Positions 10,582 to 23,516 of a stretch of 64,000 nt of DNA are shown here, piece after piece (the stretch's first letter is position 1; each line of letters begins with the position of its first letter). The position numbers and the translations under genes are program-made. Source of the DNA: Watersipora subatra (Eukaryota; Bryozoa; Gymnolaemata; Cheilostomatida; Watersiporidae); NCBI RefSeq assembly GCF_963576615.1, contig NC_088716.1, forward strand, positions 62,590,228-62,654,227. Reading direction: 5' to 3'. Under the pieces are notes generated by a model. The model was not told the DNA's origin, did no database searches, and saw only the letters and a list, made by a program, of their open reading frames with translations.

Positions 10582-12895
10582 CAACATGTATGCCTATGTC
10601 AGTTGGAAAGAAACTGCCGCATCAATGATTAACAGAAAAGGCAATTACAAGCAAACATTGTCTAGAATTCCATTCATTCATTTTCACAACAAACTAATCT
10701 CTTTGCAGACTCACTTTTGAAAAACAGTGACAGAGCTTCCCAAATGAACAACTATCCATTGACAAAGGAAAGAAGATTTTTTCTGAAGGAAGAGCCCTTC
10801 CTTCAAAAGTTAGCTATTTAAAGCTTTTCTGCTTTTTTCACAAACACATACCAGTTACCGCAGCTGTTATATTAATACATATACATTCATACTGTAATAA
10901 ATACTTGGATATAACAGCTAATTCTCTGTTCCAACTTACAGTAGTTGCACTATCAAAATGCCTTTTACAAGAACTCAATTGCTAAAGGAATGAAAATTAC
11001 CGAAGTTTTCGTAATGTTAAATTGCAAAGTAATTGAAAATTTCTTTGTTTCACTGTTTAAGATGCTAATTTGTAAAACGCTGATGTTTCATTTACTTTAT
11101 AAAGATGGAAGTGATTCCAACCCTGCAGTTAATGGTAACATCCAAACATGCAAAGATATCAACTCCAATAGCAATGACTGAACTAAATGAAATGGCCCAG
11201 ATCACAGCAACTGCCAACCAGAAGCTCATAATACCCTGTTGAACACACCAGCTCAATTAAAAAAAAGACGTGCCATGGCTTCTGCCTCATACAAAAATAA
11301 ATAGAATATCACGAAAAGATTTCTCTAAAGCGATTCCATTTAGGAGCATTTTGTTATCATTTGGCTGGGTAGATGTACTCCACAGAACAATAATTACTGT
11401 CTGTACCAGCTATCTGGTTCTTCATTAATGCTGTTTTATTAACGCACATTGATGCCGAAACCATTTGCATGGCAGCTCACAGTCTTTACGTAAATCAACA
11501 GAATGGGAAATAAAAATGATCAAAAATGTAGTGACATCCAACACTCGATTGATTGCAGAAAAAGTTCAAAAGACATTAAGGTTCTCTGACCTCAATTTCC
11601 AGTTGCATGCATGTTAAGACAATTGTTCAAAAAACTGCCAAAAATGTTTGTGTTTCTAGTCGTTAGTTTAACAGCAAATGTCATGTACACCAAGAATACG
11701 TTCGGCAATAGGTTTAGCAAATTTTATTATTCCATTAGGCATTAGCAGAACAGGTTCTGATGACCCTGGCATCTAATCATGACACTCTTCAGACAAAGAA
11801 AGATATAATTATTACATTACTCGGTCTCATACATCAAGACACAAAAAACGCATGAGGCTCTACAAAATTCTGGCAGCCACTGATGTGGCCAACTTAGCTG
11901 TAAATGACGGTGATAGTTGGATGTAAATGCCACCCATACCAAACATGATTAAAAAGATTTCATATTTGCAAGATGTCATTTTTTAAAATTTGCAATTGGT
12001 GAAACCCTATGCCCAATAGAACATCTTGAATTGTGTGTTTGAAGATAGGTGCCAATTTCAATTTATAAACTTTGGTGCAAATGCGAACTCTGTCAGGGTT
12101 TAGTAACCTAGTGAACATGCAATGGTTTGCCAGATGAAACTATTTTCATTAAACCCCAGACATTTGTATACGACCAGGATGTAAATAATGAGTGACTCAC
12201 TAGTAGGTTGAAATGCTAGTTTATTTTATAAAATGTTTATAGGTTATTTAATAAAATAATATATTCCGTAAAAACCAGACAATTAAATCTAATGTATTAA
12301 TCAAGCAAAGTAGGCAACCAACTTAATCATTGCAATGCACATTCGCAAACATCAAACAAATACCAAATAAGTTGATTTTCACACAGAATTGGAACTTTAA
12401 TATGCAATAATGACCTGTAAACAAATGACCATACTACAAAAACCAAAAATTGCTAACACCAAATAGCAAATAGATAGTCAATGACGTATGATATTAAAAA
12501 CCTTTCAAGCCGAATAAAAACTGTTCACTTTTTTTAATTCAATCTTTTTCTCAGTGAGTAATAATTGCACTCAAGGACAAAAATCAATAGAGCATTCAAT
12601 AAAATACTCTCACACATTTTTTCGAGAGACAGTGCTTTACAAGTTTATAGGTCTTCTTCACAAAGTTTGCACATCAACATTAGTCATATTTATTGCGGGT
12701 TTTAAAATTATTTATACAATAAAAACATTAGTACTAAAGAAATGTAACACTAAACACAAATAATCCAAAAACGAGTTCTGAGAATTAAATTTAAACATTC
12801 CCATGAACTTAAAACAGATCTTGAATTATAAGCTTTATCTATATCTAAACTGTGTGTCTCAACTCGAAAACCAAAGATCTTTCTGTTACCAAGTA
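10582..12895. other. No gene seen
   Basis: A+T-rich, with only short frames lacking convincing splice context or recognisable domains. Confidence 0.45.
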
Positions 12896-13707
12896 CAGTA
12901 AAACACGAATAACTCAAACTTCAAGGGACCGAGCAAAAGTGTTCGAGTTATTAGAGCGTTCAAGTTATCAGGACAGTCATAAATGCACGTATTTATCAGT
13001 AGATACATGTACATATACAAACTATATATCAATCAAAAGCATAGATTGCTTGTTGCAAGTTAAAGGGTCTCTTGTGTGAAGTTTTAAATATTTTAAATCA
13101 GAAAGTATAGATATTTTACTATCACTTGAGATTTGTTTGTTGCTTTAGTTGATGTGACTGCCAGGACGTTCTCAGATTAAAATTGGCAAAACTTGATCGC
13201 GATTAAAACGCTCATAAAAAATACATACGTATTTTTCTACCGAGCGTTTTAACCAAGATCAATTTTGCAGTAAGTCAGTTATTACAAAACTGCTTTACTA
13301 TTAAAAACCCATTGTCAATTTTGCCGATATTACTTTAAAGTTATCCAAATTTTACCTCGCTTTTCTTGCTTTCGGAGGGCTTATCGCTAAGCGGATGTTT
13401 GGTAAAATTTGATTTTTGCAAACTTTTAGAAAAGTCGTGAATGAAAATATTTGCCGATGTTGGTAATAACGAGGCCTAAGAACTACTAAAAATCCATGTT
13501 TATCTCTATGGCTTGGAATAAAGTGATATTCTAAAGCGATAGTAACAACCGTCTCGGTAGCCGTTTGGCAAAAAACTGTTCGAGTTAACGGAGTTTCGGT
13601 CGAGTTATCTAAAGCCATTTATCATTGCGTGGGAACGAACCAAGCAAATCCATTCGAGTTAACCATGTGTTCGATATATCCGAGGGTGATTTATCCGAGT
13701 TTCACTG
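12896..13707. mobile_element. pogo/Tigger-like MITE
   Basis: The left end CAGTAAAACACGAATAACTC and the inverted right end CAGTGAAACTCGGATAA are similar, both next to TA (12894-12895 and 13708-13709). Ends beginning CAGT with a 'TCGGATAACTCGA' theme and TA duplication are typical of the pogo/Tigger branch of IS630-Tc1-mariner. The interior holds a frame with YHFIPSHRDKH shared with the relic at 5570-6108, probably not protein-coding. No DDE core is visible, so it is classed as non-autonomous. Confidence 0.7.
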
Positions 13708-13709
13708 TA

Positions 13710-14125
13710 TATACCTTACAAAAGGGTTACAGTTGTTAATACCTTATTCTTACCATTCTTTATTATTATGTAACTAAATTGCACACACAAAAAATTATAT
13801 ATTGTGGTTGGTAGAAGTATACTTTGTTAAAATTGCATAAACTGTCGTAAACATATACCTTCATTAGCAAATAAACATTCAAACTATCTTTTGGAGTTGC
13901 AAGCTAGATTTTATAAGTCAAAATTTAGAGATTTTGCCATTGCAGTAGGTTTTCTTTATGACTTACAATTTAATGGATGTTGCTATAATAATAATAATAA
14001 TTTCGAAATTGTTACAGCATGTAGTCAGTATTTATAATAGCATGACTACCATGCATCAATTTTGACATAAACCATTATAAAAAACTATGACTCACTAAGA
14101 AAAATAGAAAGGAAAAAACTGTTGT
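13710..14125. other. No gene seen
   Basis: A+T-rich sequence with a short ATAATAATA run (about 13985-13999). Confidence 0.5.
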
Positions 14126-14482
14126 ATGAAAGTATTAGCAAAGGCTGATAGCATAATGGAGAAACACCTAAACCACCTAAACACCAAACAAAAAACACCA
14201 GTACGTCAGAGGACCATCAGGAATGACTGGAAGAAACCTCCAGGGGAAGAAACTCATGAAGAAAAAGACATCAATTGGTGTACCAAAAAACAACCTAAAG
14301 AAATTAGACCTGTACCAGACATGAGTAAAACAATTCGAGTTAGTCATGATTTCCAATCATTACACTCCCACTTAAGACAAGTTTACTCAATTGCTAAGCC
14401 TCTACAACAAAATTCAGAGCCTGAGCACCTAAACACCTTCTCACAGGCTAAGAGAAACATAGATAAAAGAGAACAGCTCTAA
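14126..14482 (+). CDS. Unrecognised hydrophilic frame (118 aa)
   Basis: An ATG-initiated frame rich in Lys, Gln, Glu and His (for example TIRNDWKKPPGEETHEEKD) runs to a stop. It has no hydrophobic segment and no recognised domain. It directly precedes a low-complexity repeat and is about 1 kb upstream of a decayed LINE reverse transcriptase in the same orientation, so it could be part of an old retroelement. No promoter or splice evidence was found. Confidence 0.3.
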   Translation: MKVLAKADSIMEKHLNHLNTKQKTPVRQRTIRNDWKKPPGEETHEEKDINWCTKKQPKEIRPVPDMSKTIRVSHDFQSLHSHLRQVYSIAKPLQQNSEPEHLNTFSQAKRNIDKREQL

Positions 14483-14489
14483 TGACTCA

Positions 14490-14960
14490 GCCTTCTCCTA
14501 TGCCTGCTGAGGCTCTTTCCTCTTGTTATGGAGACCCTCTCTCTCTCTCCCCTGCCTGTGGAGAGCCTCTCTTTCTCCCCCCCCCCCTGCATGTGGAGAC
14601 CCTCTCTGTCCCCTGCCTATGGAGCCTCTTTTTTTCCCCTCCCTGTGGAGCCTCTTTTTCTCCTCTGTCTGTGGAGCCTCACTTTCTCCCCTGCCTGGAG
14701 AGCCTCTCTCTCCCCTACCTGGAGAGTCCTCGATCTCCCTTGTCTGTAGAGCCTCTCTCCCTTGCATGTAGAGCCTCTCTCTCCCTTGCCTGTAGAGTCT
14801 CTCTCTCTCCTGCCTGTAGAGCCTGTTTGTAAAGACCCTGCCTGTAGGGCCGCTTTCTCCCCTCACTACCTGCAGAGCCCTCTTACCCTTGCAGCTGCAG
14901 AGCCTTTTTCCTCTGTCTTTAGAGACTTTTTCTCTATCATCAGCTGAGCCTTTTTTTCCA
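14490..14960. repeat. Pyrimidine-rich degenerate tandem repeat
   Basis: Degenerate units around GGAGCCTCTCTCTCCCCTGCCTGT repeat with lengths near 20-35 bp. Several frames stay open on both strands because the units lack stops; these are not considered genes. Confidence 0.85.
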
Positions 14961-15489
14961 CTATCTCAACTGTTGAGCCTCTATATCTATAGATCAGCCT
15001 GACTTTCATTTGGCTGTCGAGACTCACAGCCATACAGGAATGAGCAGCGAACATCGATGACCATTCGAGTAAAGGTGCAACTTTTATTGGCTATTTTACC
15101 CTTTTGTCATTAATATTATTGTTTTTGAATTTTTTTAGTTGTGTATTTTAATTGTTTGACTTATAAAATGAAAAATATTTTTCCCTGGTAAATATCAGTA
15201 TTGCTTATACTAGCTTTACACTTTTACTAGTACCTGAACCATAAATAATCAATTTCGTTCCCACAAGCTAAGCAAAATGCACAAACTAAACATAGTCAAA
15301 ATAGAATAAAATGACAGAGAAAATTCAATACTGATGTTGTGTGTGAATTCAGATTAAGAGTAGTTATGCATAAAATAATTTCTTCCTAAACACTCATGAA
15401 AATACATAACTGAAAAAGTTGAAAATGAATGTACACATGCAATGAGCGTATAAAACGAGTTAGACACTGAATCAAAAAAACATTAGCGT

Positions 15490-16090
15490 ACATACAGAAT
15501 CCTATTAGGCATGGATTTCACAGTGTGCGGAGCTGCTGGTCTTCAGAATAACGTAATGGCACTGTATGACTGGTCTGTCCAATGGGGCATGACTTTTAAT
15601 CCTACTGAATGCGTTCATATGGAGGTGGAAAAAGACTTTCCCAGTTTTACTTTAGAGCTAAATGTAAATAGAACTCCTACCCCACAATTCAACAGTGTAA
15701 GATACTTAGGCGTCACTATAAAAATAAGTTTAAGCAGCATGAACACATATCAGAAGAGGCCAAAGAAGGTAACAAGACCCTGAGCTTGATAAGAAAAAGT
15801 CTTTTCAAAACTTTTTGTAAGACCAAACTCATTGCTTATGAAGCAGCTGTGAATCACTTCTTGAATAGGTCTGCCAGCTGTGGTCGCAATACAATAAGTC
15901 ATTAATAGATATGCTAAGAATTATATAGAGATATGCAATTAGATGGATTTTCAGAGTAAGGCAGTCAGAAAGAGTCATTGACTGTATGAAAAAATGCTAT
16001 AGATACACTTGAGGCTCTGCGATGGTGGTTAGATGAAAGATTTATGGAAAAGGTTGAATCTGGTCAATGCCACATGAACATAAATGATTA
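15490..16090 (+). pseudogene. Decayed non-LTR reverse transcriptase fragment
   Basis: The frame from 15511 reads the C-terminal palm/thumb part of a Jockey/CR1-type reverse transcriptase: LYDWSVQWGMTFNPTECVHM, then VRYLGVTIK. The similarity then shifts by one frame (HISEEAKEGNKTLSLIRKS, CKTKLIAYEAAV) and shifts again (VCQLWSQYNKSLIDMLRII, RYAIRWIF) with in-frame stops. It has no endonuclease and no YADD/FADD box. Frameshifts and stops mark it as an old dead copy. Confidence 0.7.
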
Positions 16091-16094
16091 CGTC

Positions 16095-17527
16095 TCTTTC
16101 AACAAATAGTATTTTCACTAAAATGGCACCCTCACTCCTCATTTTTGCTTAGAACAATTCAAATTCTCATTTTATTATAGAATTAGGGTTTATTACATTG
16201 ACTGGCACAACTGTCATCATAGTAAATTGCGATTATTCTTTGTTTCCTTTTAATGAGAAAAAATATGAAAAAGGAACAATAATATTTTGAGTAAATATCC
16301 ACTGGCGTAATGGATTATCCTGTATATATGTCCCAAACTAATTCGAAACCCTCAAATATTAAGTCCGTTAGAGAGCGAATGAAAATATTACAAATACATG
16401 AATTTAAGAGCTTGAGTTGGCAAGTTTCAGACAATAATATATTGTATAACAAACAAAACTAAAAAATAAACAAAAATTAAACCTAAAAAGTATTCATGAA
16501 TGTAGTTACCTAGGTAGGATAGAAGATGCGACTAGTTCCTACTACAGGACATACATGTAGAATGAGAAACTCTCGTGATTATGTACTGTTGCGCTTCAAC
16601 TTCGATCATGTGATCAACAAATCATAAAATCATAAGTTTGATATTACCTAGTTGCAGTGAAAACCTCTCCACGTGCGAATTTGAATGCCATGAAATACAA
16701 TGCCCAAAATAGATAGGGCATTTTTTGCAGTAAAATATTTTTTGTGGTAAAATGTTTTTCTCACATAAATGTTTGAGCCAAAAATATTATTCAATTAAAC
16801 GTTAGTCTTTAAATTGCTATAAAATAAAACTACAGCGCATGGCCTATACATGTATTATTTTATTTCAATATTGTTTATTTGCATTTCAATTTAATTACTT
16901 TTACTGTGTTTTCAATTGTGAGTTTTATACAATTTTTGAAAAGATAATTAGAATATCTGCATTATTCGACACGCTCGTCAGCTCGTATTCGGTCTCGCGT
17001 AGTTATCTGGTCGTTACCAGAGCCAATTTAGGTAAGACTTGGCCTTTGACTAGATGGACTTTATATTTTTTAATTGCAAGAGTATTAGCGTTATTAAGCA
17101 AAGCATTTTGTCACTTTTCAAATTATTTATAATGCACCACTCATTTTTGGAGTTGCCGCAGTTAGGAGTTATTTTTGCTTGTTGATGGTGGGCAGAGCCT
17201 TATAGTTTTACAGAGTCACGCGACTAAAACGGAAACAAAACGCTCGTTTCCAAAAAACTGATCGACTCACTGATCTCTAATGGAATATTCATACCTCGCT
17301 CTTAATGACTCACTTTTTTGCATTCACTTTATTTTTTTACAGAAAAATTAGAACAGTTTATTGTAGGAATTTTTGTGTTCTTTCAAATGGTGTATTATGC
17401 AACAATCAATTTCAGAGCGACTGCCAATGGGAGTAATTTATGTTAGTTGGTGTTGCAGCCTCTCCATTGAAACTTATATGAAAAATCGTGGGCGTGGCTT
17501 GTTTGTTTGGAAACGAGCGAGCTTTGG
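16095..17527. other. No gene seen
   Basis: Only short frames; a 97-codon Phe/Tyr/Cys-rich frame at 16839-17132 looks like chance in A+T-rich DNA. Confidence 0.4.
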
Positions 17528-18180
17528 TCAGGTATAATTGCAGTGGCTCAAAACCTGGTCAGTTTCTGGGTCGTTTTGTAGGGGAGGAGCCTAATCCGGA
17601 AACACAAAAGCTTTAAAGTTAGTCGAACCACTGCAAACGTTTAGTTGTTGAGAAATCGAGTAGTTATCTTTTTGTTTAACAAAATATCACGTAAGCATTT
17701 TTTCCAAGCAAATTTTTAATTACAAATATGAGTTTTTTTTAGCAAAATAACACAAAGTATTTGCATAGCTGTTTATCGTTGTTTTTTCTTGTTAAGAATA
17801 GATGGTAACACGCTCACGAAACGGAAAAAGTCTTCTCAAAAATACACCATTAATTATTCTGCATTCGTTTATATTTGAAAAATAGTTTTATATTTTTTAG
17901 TATGAATACACTTTTGTAAAGCAGTATTACATAAAATATTGAAAAGTTACGATTATGTTCTGAACAAATAAAATGCACATTAAAACGGTTGTCCACTTTG
18001 TTACCATTCTGAGAGCCTAAAATGATTCTATTTAATTTCACTGTAAATATTAATATTAGCATCTTGTTAGGCATTGATTGTAAAAATGAAGACAACAGAA
18101 GACATCAGTTTCTTATCTTTATTGTATTTGCTGCAAGCACACACTTTTTTTAACAACTAACTTTGTATTACTACTAAGTC
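17528..18180. repeat. Dispersed ~650-bp repeat, copy 1
   Basis: From GGTATAATTGCAGTGGCTC to about AACAACTAACTTT this matches 25913-26567 in inverted orientation, including CTCACGAAACGGAAAAA and AATAAAATGCACATT. It is an old interspersed element of unknown class; no frame is shared. Confidence 0.7.
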
Positions 18181-18846
18181 TCAACTGTAGCGCCTTTTGA
18201 AACAACGACAGTATGTAGCTACCTAAGGAACAACCATTTAATTGTGTATTTCAAATTTTATTTGAACTTGTTACTACAATGGTGCATTGTCAGTAGCACT
18301 GCTAGGCCTAGGCTGTATCTCATCTGTTTGGTTCACAAGAAGTGTAGGAGAGGAGGCAAGGTAAAGCAAATTTTTGTAGTCTCCTGCAATGCAGGACAGT
18401 TATATTTTCGGACTTGAGAGCCTGCCTGTGATCAGTAGTCCTCAGTAATCAGAGTCGGTTACTGCTTGCAATTTGTCTTAAAAAATTAATTGAAATGCAC
18501 TACATATTCATATTGCTTCAACCTTAAACCATAACTGTCACGAACAACTTTTATCGTATTTTCTAGGTAAATCAGACACGCTGATTCCGATTTTGTACTC
18601 AAAATAAAGATTAGTTCACTAACCTTCAAAGTCATTTAGGCTTTTTTAAAGCGTTTCAATATCCGTTTCAAAAACAACACAATCGGCATTACAAGCTCCG
18701 CCCATAAATATGTGACGAAACCTAGCTTTTTCAGAAACGGAAGTTCTAGGTCTAGGTCTAGGTGTTTTAAGAACCTGTAAATCCCGAAATCGGGCAAAAG
18801 AAGGCCGTTGAGAACTTTATTTAAAAATAGTCAATAAAACATAAAA

Positions 18847-20415
18847 TTATGGTAAGCCGCGCAAGTTGCGCGATGTTCTAGGTAAAAAACTATTCATATA
18901 AAACCCGGTGTTTGCACATACAGCTGAAGGAGCACCCCCCCCCCCCCCCCCGTAACCAATCTTGTTTCATGACTGTGAAGAACATTTTGTATTTGGTTAA
19001 AACTTTCGATAAGAGATTCATGGCAGTCGTCAGATAAAATCTTTAGCATGAGAGACATTCTTGCATGTTTGCGTCTTAGTTCTAAAAGTTCTAGATCTAT
19101 AAAAATTCTTGCCTCCGTAACACTCTGCCTACCTTTCAAACCAGATATAAACCTAACCGCCTTTCTTTGAACTGCTTCCAATGATGCCACCTGTCGCATC
19201 AAATGAGGGTCCCATACTTCACTCGCATATTCCAATATTGGTCTACACAGAGTGAGATATGCAACCCTTCTAACCCTCATCGGCGCATTAAACAAAACAT
19301 GTTTCATCATTCCCAATCGCTGACTTGCCTTAGATATGACTGAGTCTATATGTAAATCCCAATTAAAATCATTTGATATAAAAACTCCGAGGTATTTAAA
19401 ACTGTCTACTACAGATAAAGGTCTGCCACTTAGGTAATACACCACATCTGGGTTTCCGCTACTCTGCCTTGCAAAACGAACGATTTGGCATTTATCAGTG
19501 TTAAAATTCATTTTCCAGTTATAGGCCCACTGGTCTAATATGTTTAAATCCTCCTGGAAATTCACTGAATCCTGAAGGGTGTTTACCTGAGAAAAAAGTA
19601 AAGCGTCGTCTGCAAAAAGCTTGATAGCAGAAAACTTTAGATTATCGGAGATATCATTTATGTACACCAAAAATAGGGTGGGCCCGAGGACAGACCCTTG
19701 TGGAACGCCCGATGAAACCAGCAGGTCAGAAGATGCAGCACCCTCTATCACTACTCTTTGGAGTCTGTTTGACAGAAAGTCCCTAATCCAATTTACCATG
19801 TACGGGTTTATGTTTGATTTTATCAATTTGTCGATCAACAAGCCGTGAGACACCTTGTCAAATGCCTTAGAAAAATCCAGTACCGCTGCATGTACTATAT
19901 TATTGTTATCTACTAATTTCATTATTTCATTCACAGTAGAGACTAGCTGGGTGGAGCAAGATAGGCCTTTTCTGAAACCGTGTTGGTTAGAATATATGAC
20001 ATTTTCCAGATCTTTATTGATGTTACTAAGCACAATATGTTCTAACAATTTGCAAGCAATGCATGTCAGAGATATGGGCCTAAAATTTCCCGGATCTTCC
20101 CGACTGCCTTTTTTATGTACCGGAACTACATTGGCCACTTTCCAGATATCTGGAAGTTTTCCAATGTTCAACGAGTACTGGAATATGCTCGCCAATATCT
20201 TACTAATAATTTCAGGTTCTAGGCAAAGATCTTCTTTTCTAAACTTATCTGGGCCCGGGGCTTTCCCGCGCTTAAGAGTATTTAGAAGTTTGAGAACTCC
20301 ATCACTTGTTACTTGTATAGGGCATTTATCTGCAGAAAGTTCAGTTTGAGTTGTGGAAAAACAGTCACTATTTGAAAAAACACCCTGAAAAAATTCGTTA
20401 AAGTTAGGAATGTTT
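18847..20415 (-). pseudogene. 5'-truncated LINE reverse transcriptase (Jockey/CR1-like)
   Basis: Reading down the minus strand from about 20415: FNEFFQGVFSN, the KAPGPD motif, FRPISLTCIACKLLE, NQHGFRKGLS, the palm motif AVLDFSKAFDKVSH, GVPQGSVLGP, the catalytic LFADDALLF, and a thumb with FKYLGVFISNDFNWDLHID. The usual C-terminal phrase (YMNSFLPRTSRNLRGLP then a stop at 18847) follows, but a run of 17 G (complement of 18935-18951) leaves it one frame away from the upstream part. The endonuclease half is missing; the 5' end stops at an inverted-repeat junction near 20405. RNA-templated copying at a nicked target is the family's known activity; this copy is incomplete. Confidence 0.85.
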
Positions 20416-20756
20416 AGTCCGATTTAGAATAATAGAGATGGGTGTCTTAAAACCCATTAGTATCTAAATCCAGCCTGTAAAACAATTTCAGTTTTTTATG
20501 AAAGGGATATAAACTATTTAAAATTGCTCGCAGCTTGTTACATGACGTTTAAATGGGCTGGACGCCGAGAAAAATGAGCTCAAAAAGCGCGGTTTTATCA
20601 CGAGCTAGCGTTGTTATTGCGCTTTTTAAATATGCAATGCTAAATAGCTTATCTACCTTTCAGAAAAGACTGATATTATTTTTAAGGCTGGATTTAGATA
20701 TTAATGGATTTTAAAACACCCATCTCTATTATTCTAAATCGGTCTAAACATCCCTA
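20405..20756. repeat. Inverted repeat with ~70-bp arms
   Basis: 20405-20476 (GGAATGTTTAGTCCGATTTAG ... CAGCC) is complementary to 20686-20756 with few mismatches. It lies between the LINE 5' junction and the right arm of the larger element. Confidence 0.8.
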
Positions 20757-21192
20757 CGTAACTTCTGTTCCTAAAAAGCTAGGTTACGTCAAGTATTTAT
20801 GGGCGGAGCTTGTTATGCCGATCGTGTTGTTTTCGAGACCGATATTAAAACGCTATAAAAAGTTCTTCATTACTCTGAAAGTTAGTGGCCTAATCTTTAT
20901 TTTGATTACAAAATCGGAATCAGCATGTCTGATTTACCTAGTAAATATGATAAAAGTTGTTCGTGGCAGTTATGGTTTAAAAGAAGACCTCAGTGGGTCA
21001 TCATGTATTCATAACTGACTTTTTGTATTTGTCATTTCATCTTTTATATAGGCCTACCTACAGGCCTCCCGTGCCTGTAGTCGGCAATCGTGTCGGTAGG
21101 TTATTGAAGGCTCGATAGCTGAATGACATGATTTCTGACGACAGTCAACTTCTACGAGGAGCCTGAGGGCCTACCAAATATATTTTTTGCAG

Positions 21193-21380
21193 TGCATTTA
21201 CGCATTATGCCACTCGTTCTTGTCTCATTGTTAGAAGAGGTTGAGCAAGCCATCAAAGCCCATGAAATCGAATATGGCAACAGGTTTTACACATACCATG
21301 AGGACGGCATATTAAACAAGCATGAAAGACTTTTTGAAGGAAATCTCATATCCTTAAAGCACTTCTTCTCCACTGCCTAA
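21193..21380 (+). CDS. Candidate terminal exon, unknown protein
   Basis: A strong acceptor (TATTTTTTGCAG, ending 21192) opens a frame of about 62 codons to a stop at 21380: it includes LLEEVEQAIKAHEIEYGNRF and KHERLFEGNLISLKHFF. The alternation of charged and hydrophobic residues looks like real helical protein. An AATAAA lies near 21634. The upstream exon is not identified and no family is recognised. Confidence 0.4.
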
Positions 21381-21384
21381 TTTG

Positions 21385-22000
21385 TGATATTGTGTTGAAA
21401 ATGAACATTTTACACCTCGGATATTTTAGTGTAACTTTGAGGTTGTTGTGCAATAGAAGTACATGTCAATAGTAGCTTATATGTTTTTATGCTGCAGTTT
21501 TATGAGGCCCTTTTTGGTTCGTTTTTGTACCATGTGATCTATGACGTCACAGGCCCTACTTGAAGCAGAGTTGATACAATTTTCATCAGTTCACTAGCAA
21601 CTCACACTGGATACACACCATCTACCTCTCAGCAATAAAGGATTACTCGCTATGGACACTCAACTCTTAAGCTTAATTTAACGAAGTGGATATTCATGTA
21701 TATACAGACATGCAGTGGATTACAATCAAGCTTATAGTGCAGCTTTGATTCGAAGATATACATGGGCTTCAATGTACAAGCATTGGCATGCAATTGAAAT
21801 TACATTAAAAATCATTGTATATTAATAACTACAATCAAGCAAGCAATAAATGTATAAAGCATCATATACATGCAGCAGTTAGTTCTCAATTAAGTGTTAG
21901 CAATCAAGTAAGGCTAAAAACCTATAACGTCTTCAGCCAATGAATCTAAAAATTCTGTACCATGTTTCTTAATTTTAAAATTTTATCTGCTCTAATTTAG
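21385..22000. other. No gene seen
   Basis: Intergenic or intronic A+T-rich sequence. Confidence 0.4.
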
Positions 22001-22147
22001 CAAGGTGAAGGTATTTGGAGAGGAAAGAAGGTCATTCATGACAGTCAAGGCTATTTATGTATGTATGGCGAAGAAAAAGAGTATGGCTGCATGTACGGCC
22101 TTGAATGACATCAAACCCAGAAGGAAAAGTACAAAGAACAGCGGAGG
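22001..22147 (+). CDS. Candidate internal exon (FLYWCH-like or unknown)
   Basis: The segment lies between an acceptor (TCTAATTTAG) and a consensus donor (GTAAGT at 22148). One frame is open throughout, Lys/Met-rich (VKVFGEERRSFMTVKAIYVC). The neighbouring frame recalls a FLYWCH zinc-finger start (WRGKKVIHDSQGYLCMYG) but has one stop. Either the first frame is real and the resemblance chance, or this is a decayed FLYWCH exon as found near Mutator-like transposases. Confidence 0.25.
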
Positions 22148-22906
22148 GTAAGTTACCGGCACACCAAGAATATTTTACTCAGGCTATTATAAGAGATATT
22201 TTGGACAGCAAAACTTGGTCATTGTATGTCCAACATATTTAGACAAGGCTATCATTTCATGTCTTTGCAAATGCACAGATAGTATAGTATGGATTTCACA
22301 TAGAGATGATAAATAATATTTACTTTTATGGATTTTAATTTGTCTTATTTCTGAAATAGCTATCTTGTAACAAAAGCACGCGTGCACATTTATGTTATTG
22401 TAAGCCTGAAATCAGAGAATGCAGTAAATCTAAGTCTACACTACTGTGAGGGTTGGACATGTCTAAGCTGTATTCGATACTTTGCTTTCGGTCTCACGGT
22501 ACATCAAAGTTCAAAAACACTTTTTCTTATTTTAATTCATCTACACTCTCATAGAAATTCGGTAGAATTGCAAAGAGACAAGGACTTGATTGGAATGCTC
22601 AGATACCATATCCTTAACCCAATAGCCAGTGAAGTTTACGGCAATCTGTCTCATTTTTCTTGAGAATTTCTCATCCCGAGGCCTCACACATGCGCCAGAT
22701 AGTATTATATCGCAGTTCACACCTTTGCTTAAACTTGGACGTAATATTTTATTTTACATTTAATATTTCACACCTAAAATTTGCAAAAACAATCATTAAA
22801 AGCAAGATGAAATGAATGCTTATTTTAGAGCCCTGACAACAAAGCCTTTGTTTGGACTCTTTTGCCAATTTGAATTTGGTTAGATTGCGCCCACAAATAT
22901 AAATAT

Positions 22907-23516
22907 TATGGCGCCTTACAGTGCCTCGCGTTGCGCGTTCACAACTCGAGTTGCACAACTCGAGTTCATCAAAACCCAAGCCGAGTTCTTTCAACAACAA
23001 CTCGGCTTGAGAACATCTCACCATTTCATTTTCTCTAGCTACGGTATATTTTTATATGGAATTTTTTTGGTGCATCAGTAAACGTCGTTGACATAATTTC
23101 TATGTTTGTTTATTTTCGGTGTTCATTCAGTTTCTTGTCAAGTTTTAGAGAGATAACTCTTTTTTCATTTGAAAAAGAAGTGGCCCAGCTCCCACATAGA
23201 TTGTTTTTTAGTTTGCTTCTTACATTCTACAATTGTTTTTGTCTCGTTATATTTATAGAAACAAATATGCGCAAATATCGCCAATATAATTTAAATGTGT
23301 ATATATATTTAAATTATTATTATTAAATTTCTGTAAATGAGACACCCCAATTACTCATTTTGTTTTCTTTACGAACCCGTGTTAGTTTTGTGTAACACAA
23401 CTCAAGTTCATCAAAAACCCAGGCCGAGTTGTACAACACGGCAACTCGAGTTGTACAACTCGAGTTGTACAACTCGAGTTGCGAACACACAACGCGAGGC
23501 ACTGTAAGGCGCCATA
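22907..23516. mobile_element. 610-bp TIR element with nested CTCGAG palindromes
   Basis: Ends TATGGCGCCTTACAGTGCC are perfectly mirrored. Flanks TAAATAT (22900-22906 and 23517-23523) match; because they are A/T only, the duplication could be 7-10 bp. Subterminal TTGTACAACTCGAG units repeat, three in the right arm and fewer in the left. No coding sequence. Long TIRs and a 7-10-bp duplication would fit a Mutator- or hAT-type MITE. Confidence 0.75.

Larger units (their letters stand above)
18524..20980. mobile_element. Inverted-repeat element (~225-bp arms) enclosing a LINE
   Basis: The arm 18524-18748 (TTAAACCATAACTGTCACGA ... CGGAAGTTC) is complementary to 20755-20980 with moderate divergence, including CCGATTTTGTA.TCAAAATAA and AGCTCCGCCCATAAATA. 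Between the arms sit a minus-strand LINE reverse transcriptase and, next to the right arm, a second smaller inverted repeat. The class is unknown; no clear target duplication was identified. Confidence 0.6.

Noticed and set aside
13352-13618. 88-codon minus frame shared with 5741-5950
   Set aside because: Shared because both are copies of the same MITE; lengths and frames are not conserved.
14498-14866. Several long frames on both strands in the pyrimidine-rich repeat
   Set aside because: Stop-free repeat units explain them; no non-repetitive coding sequence is attached.
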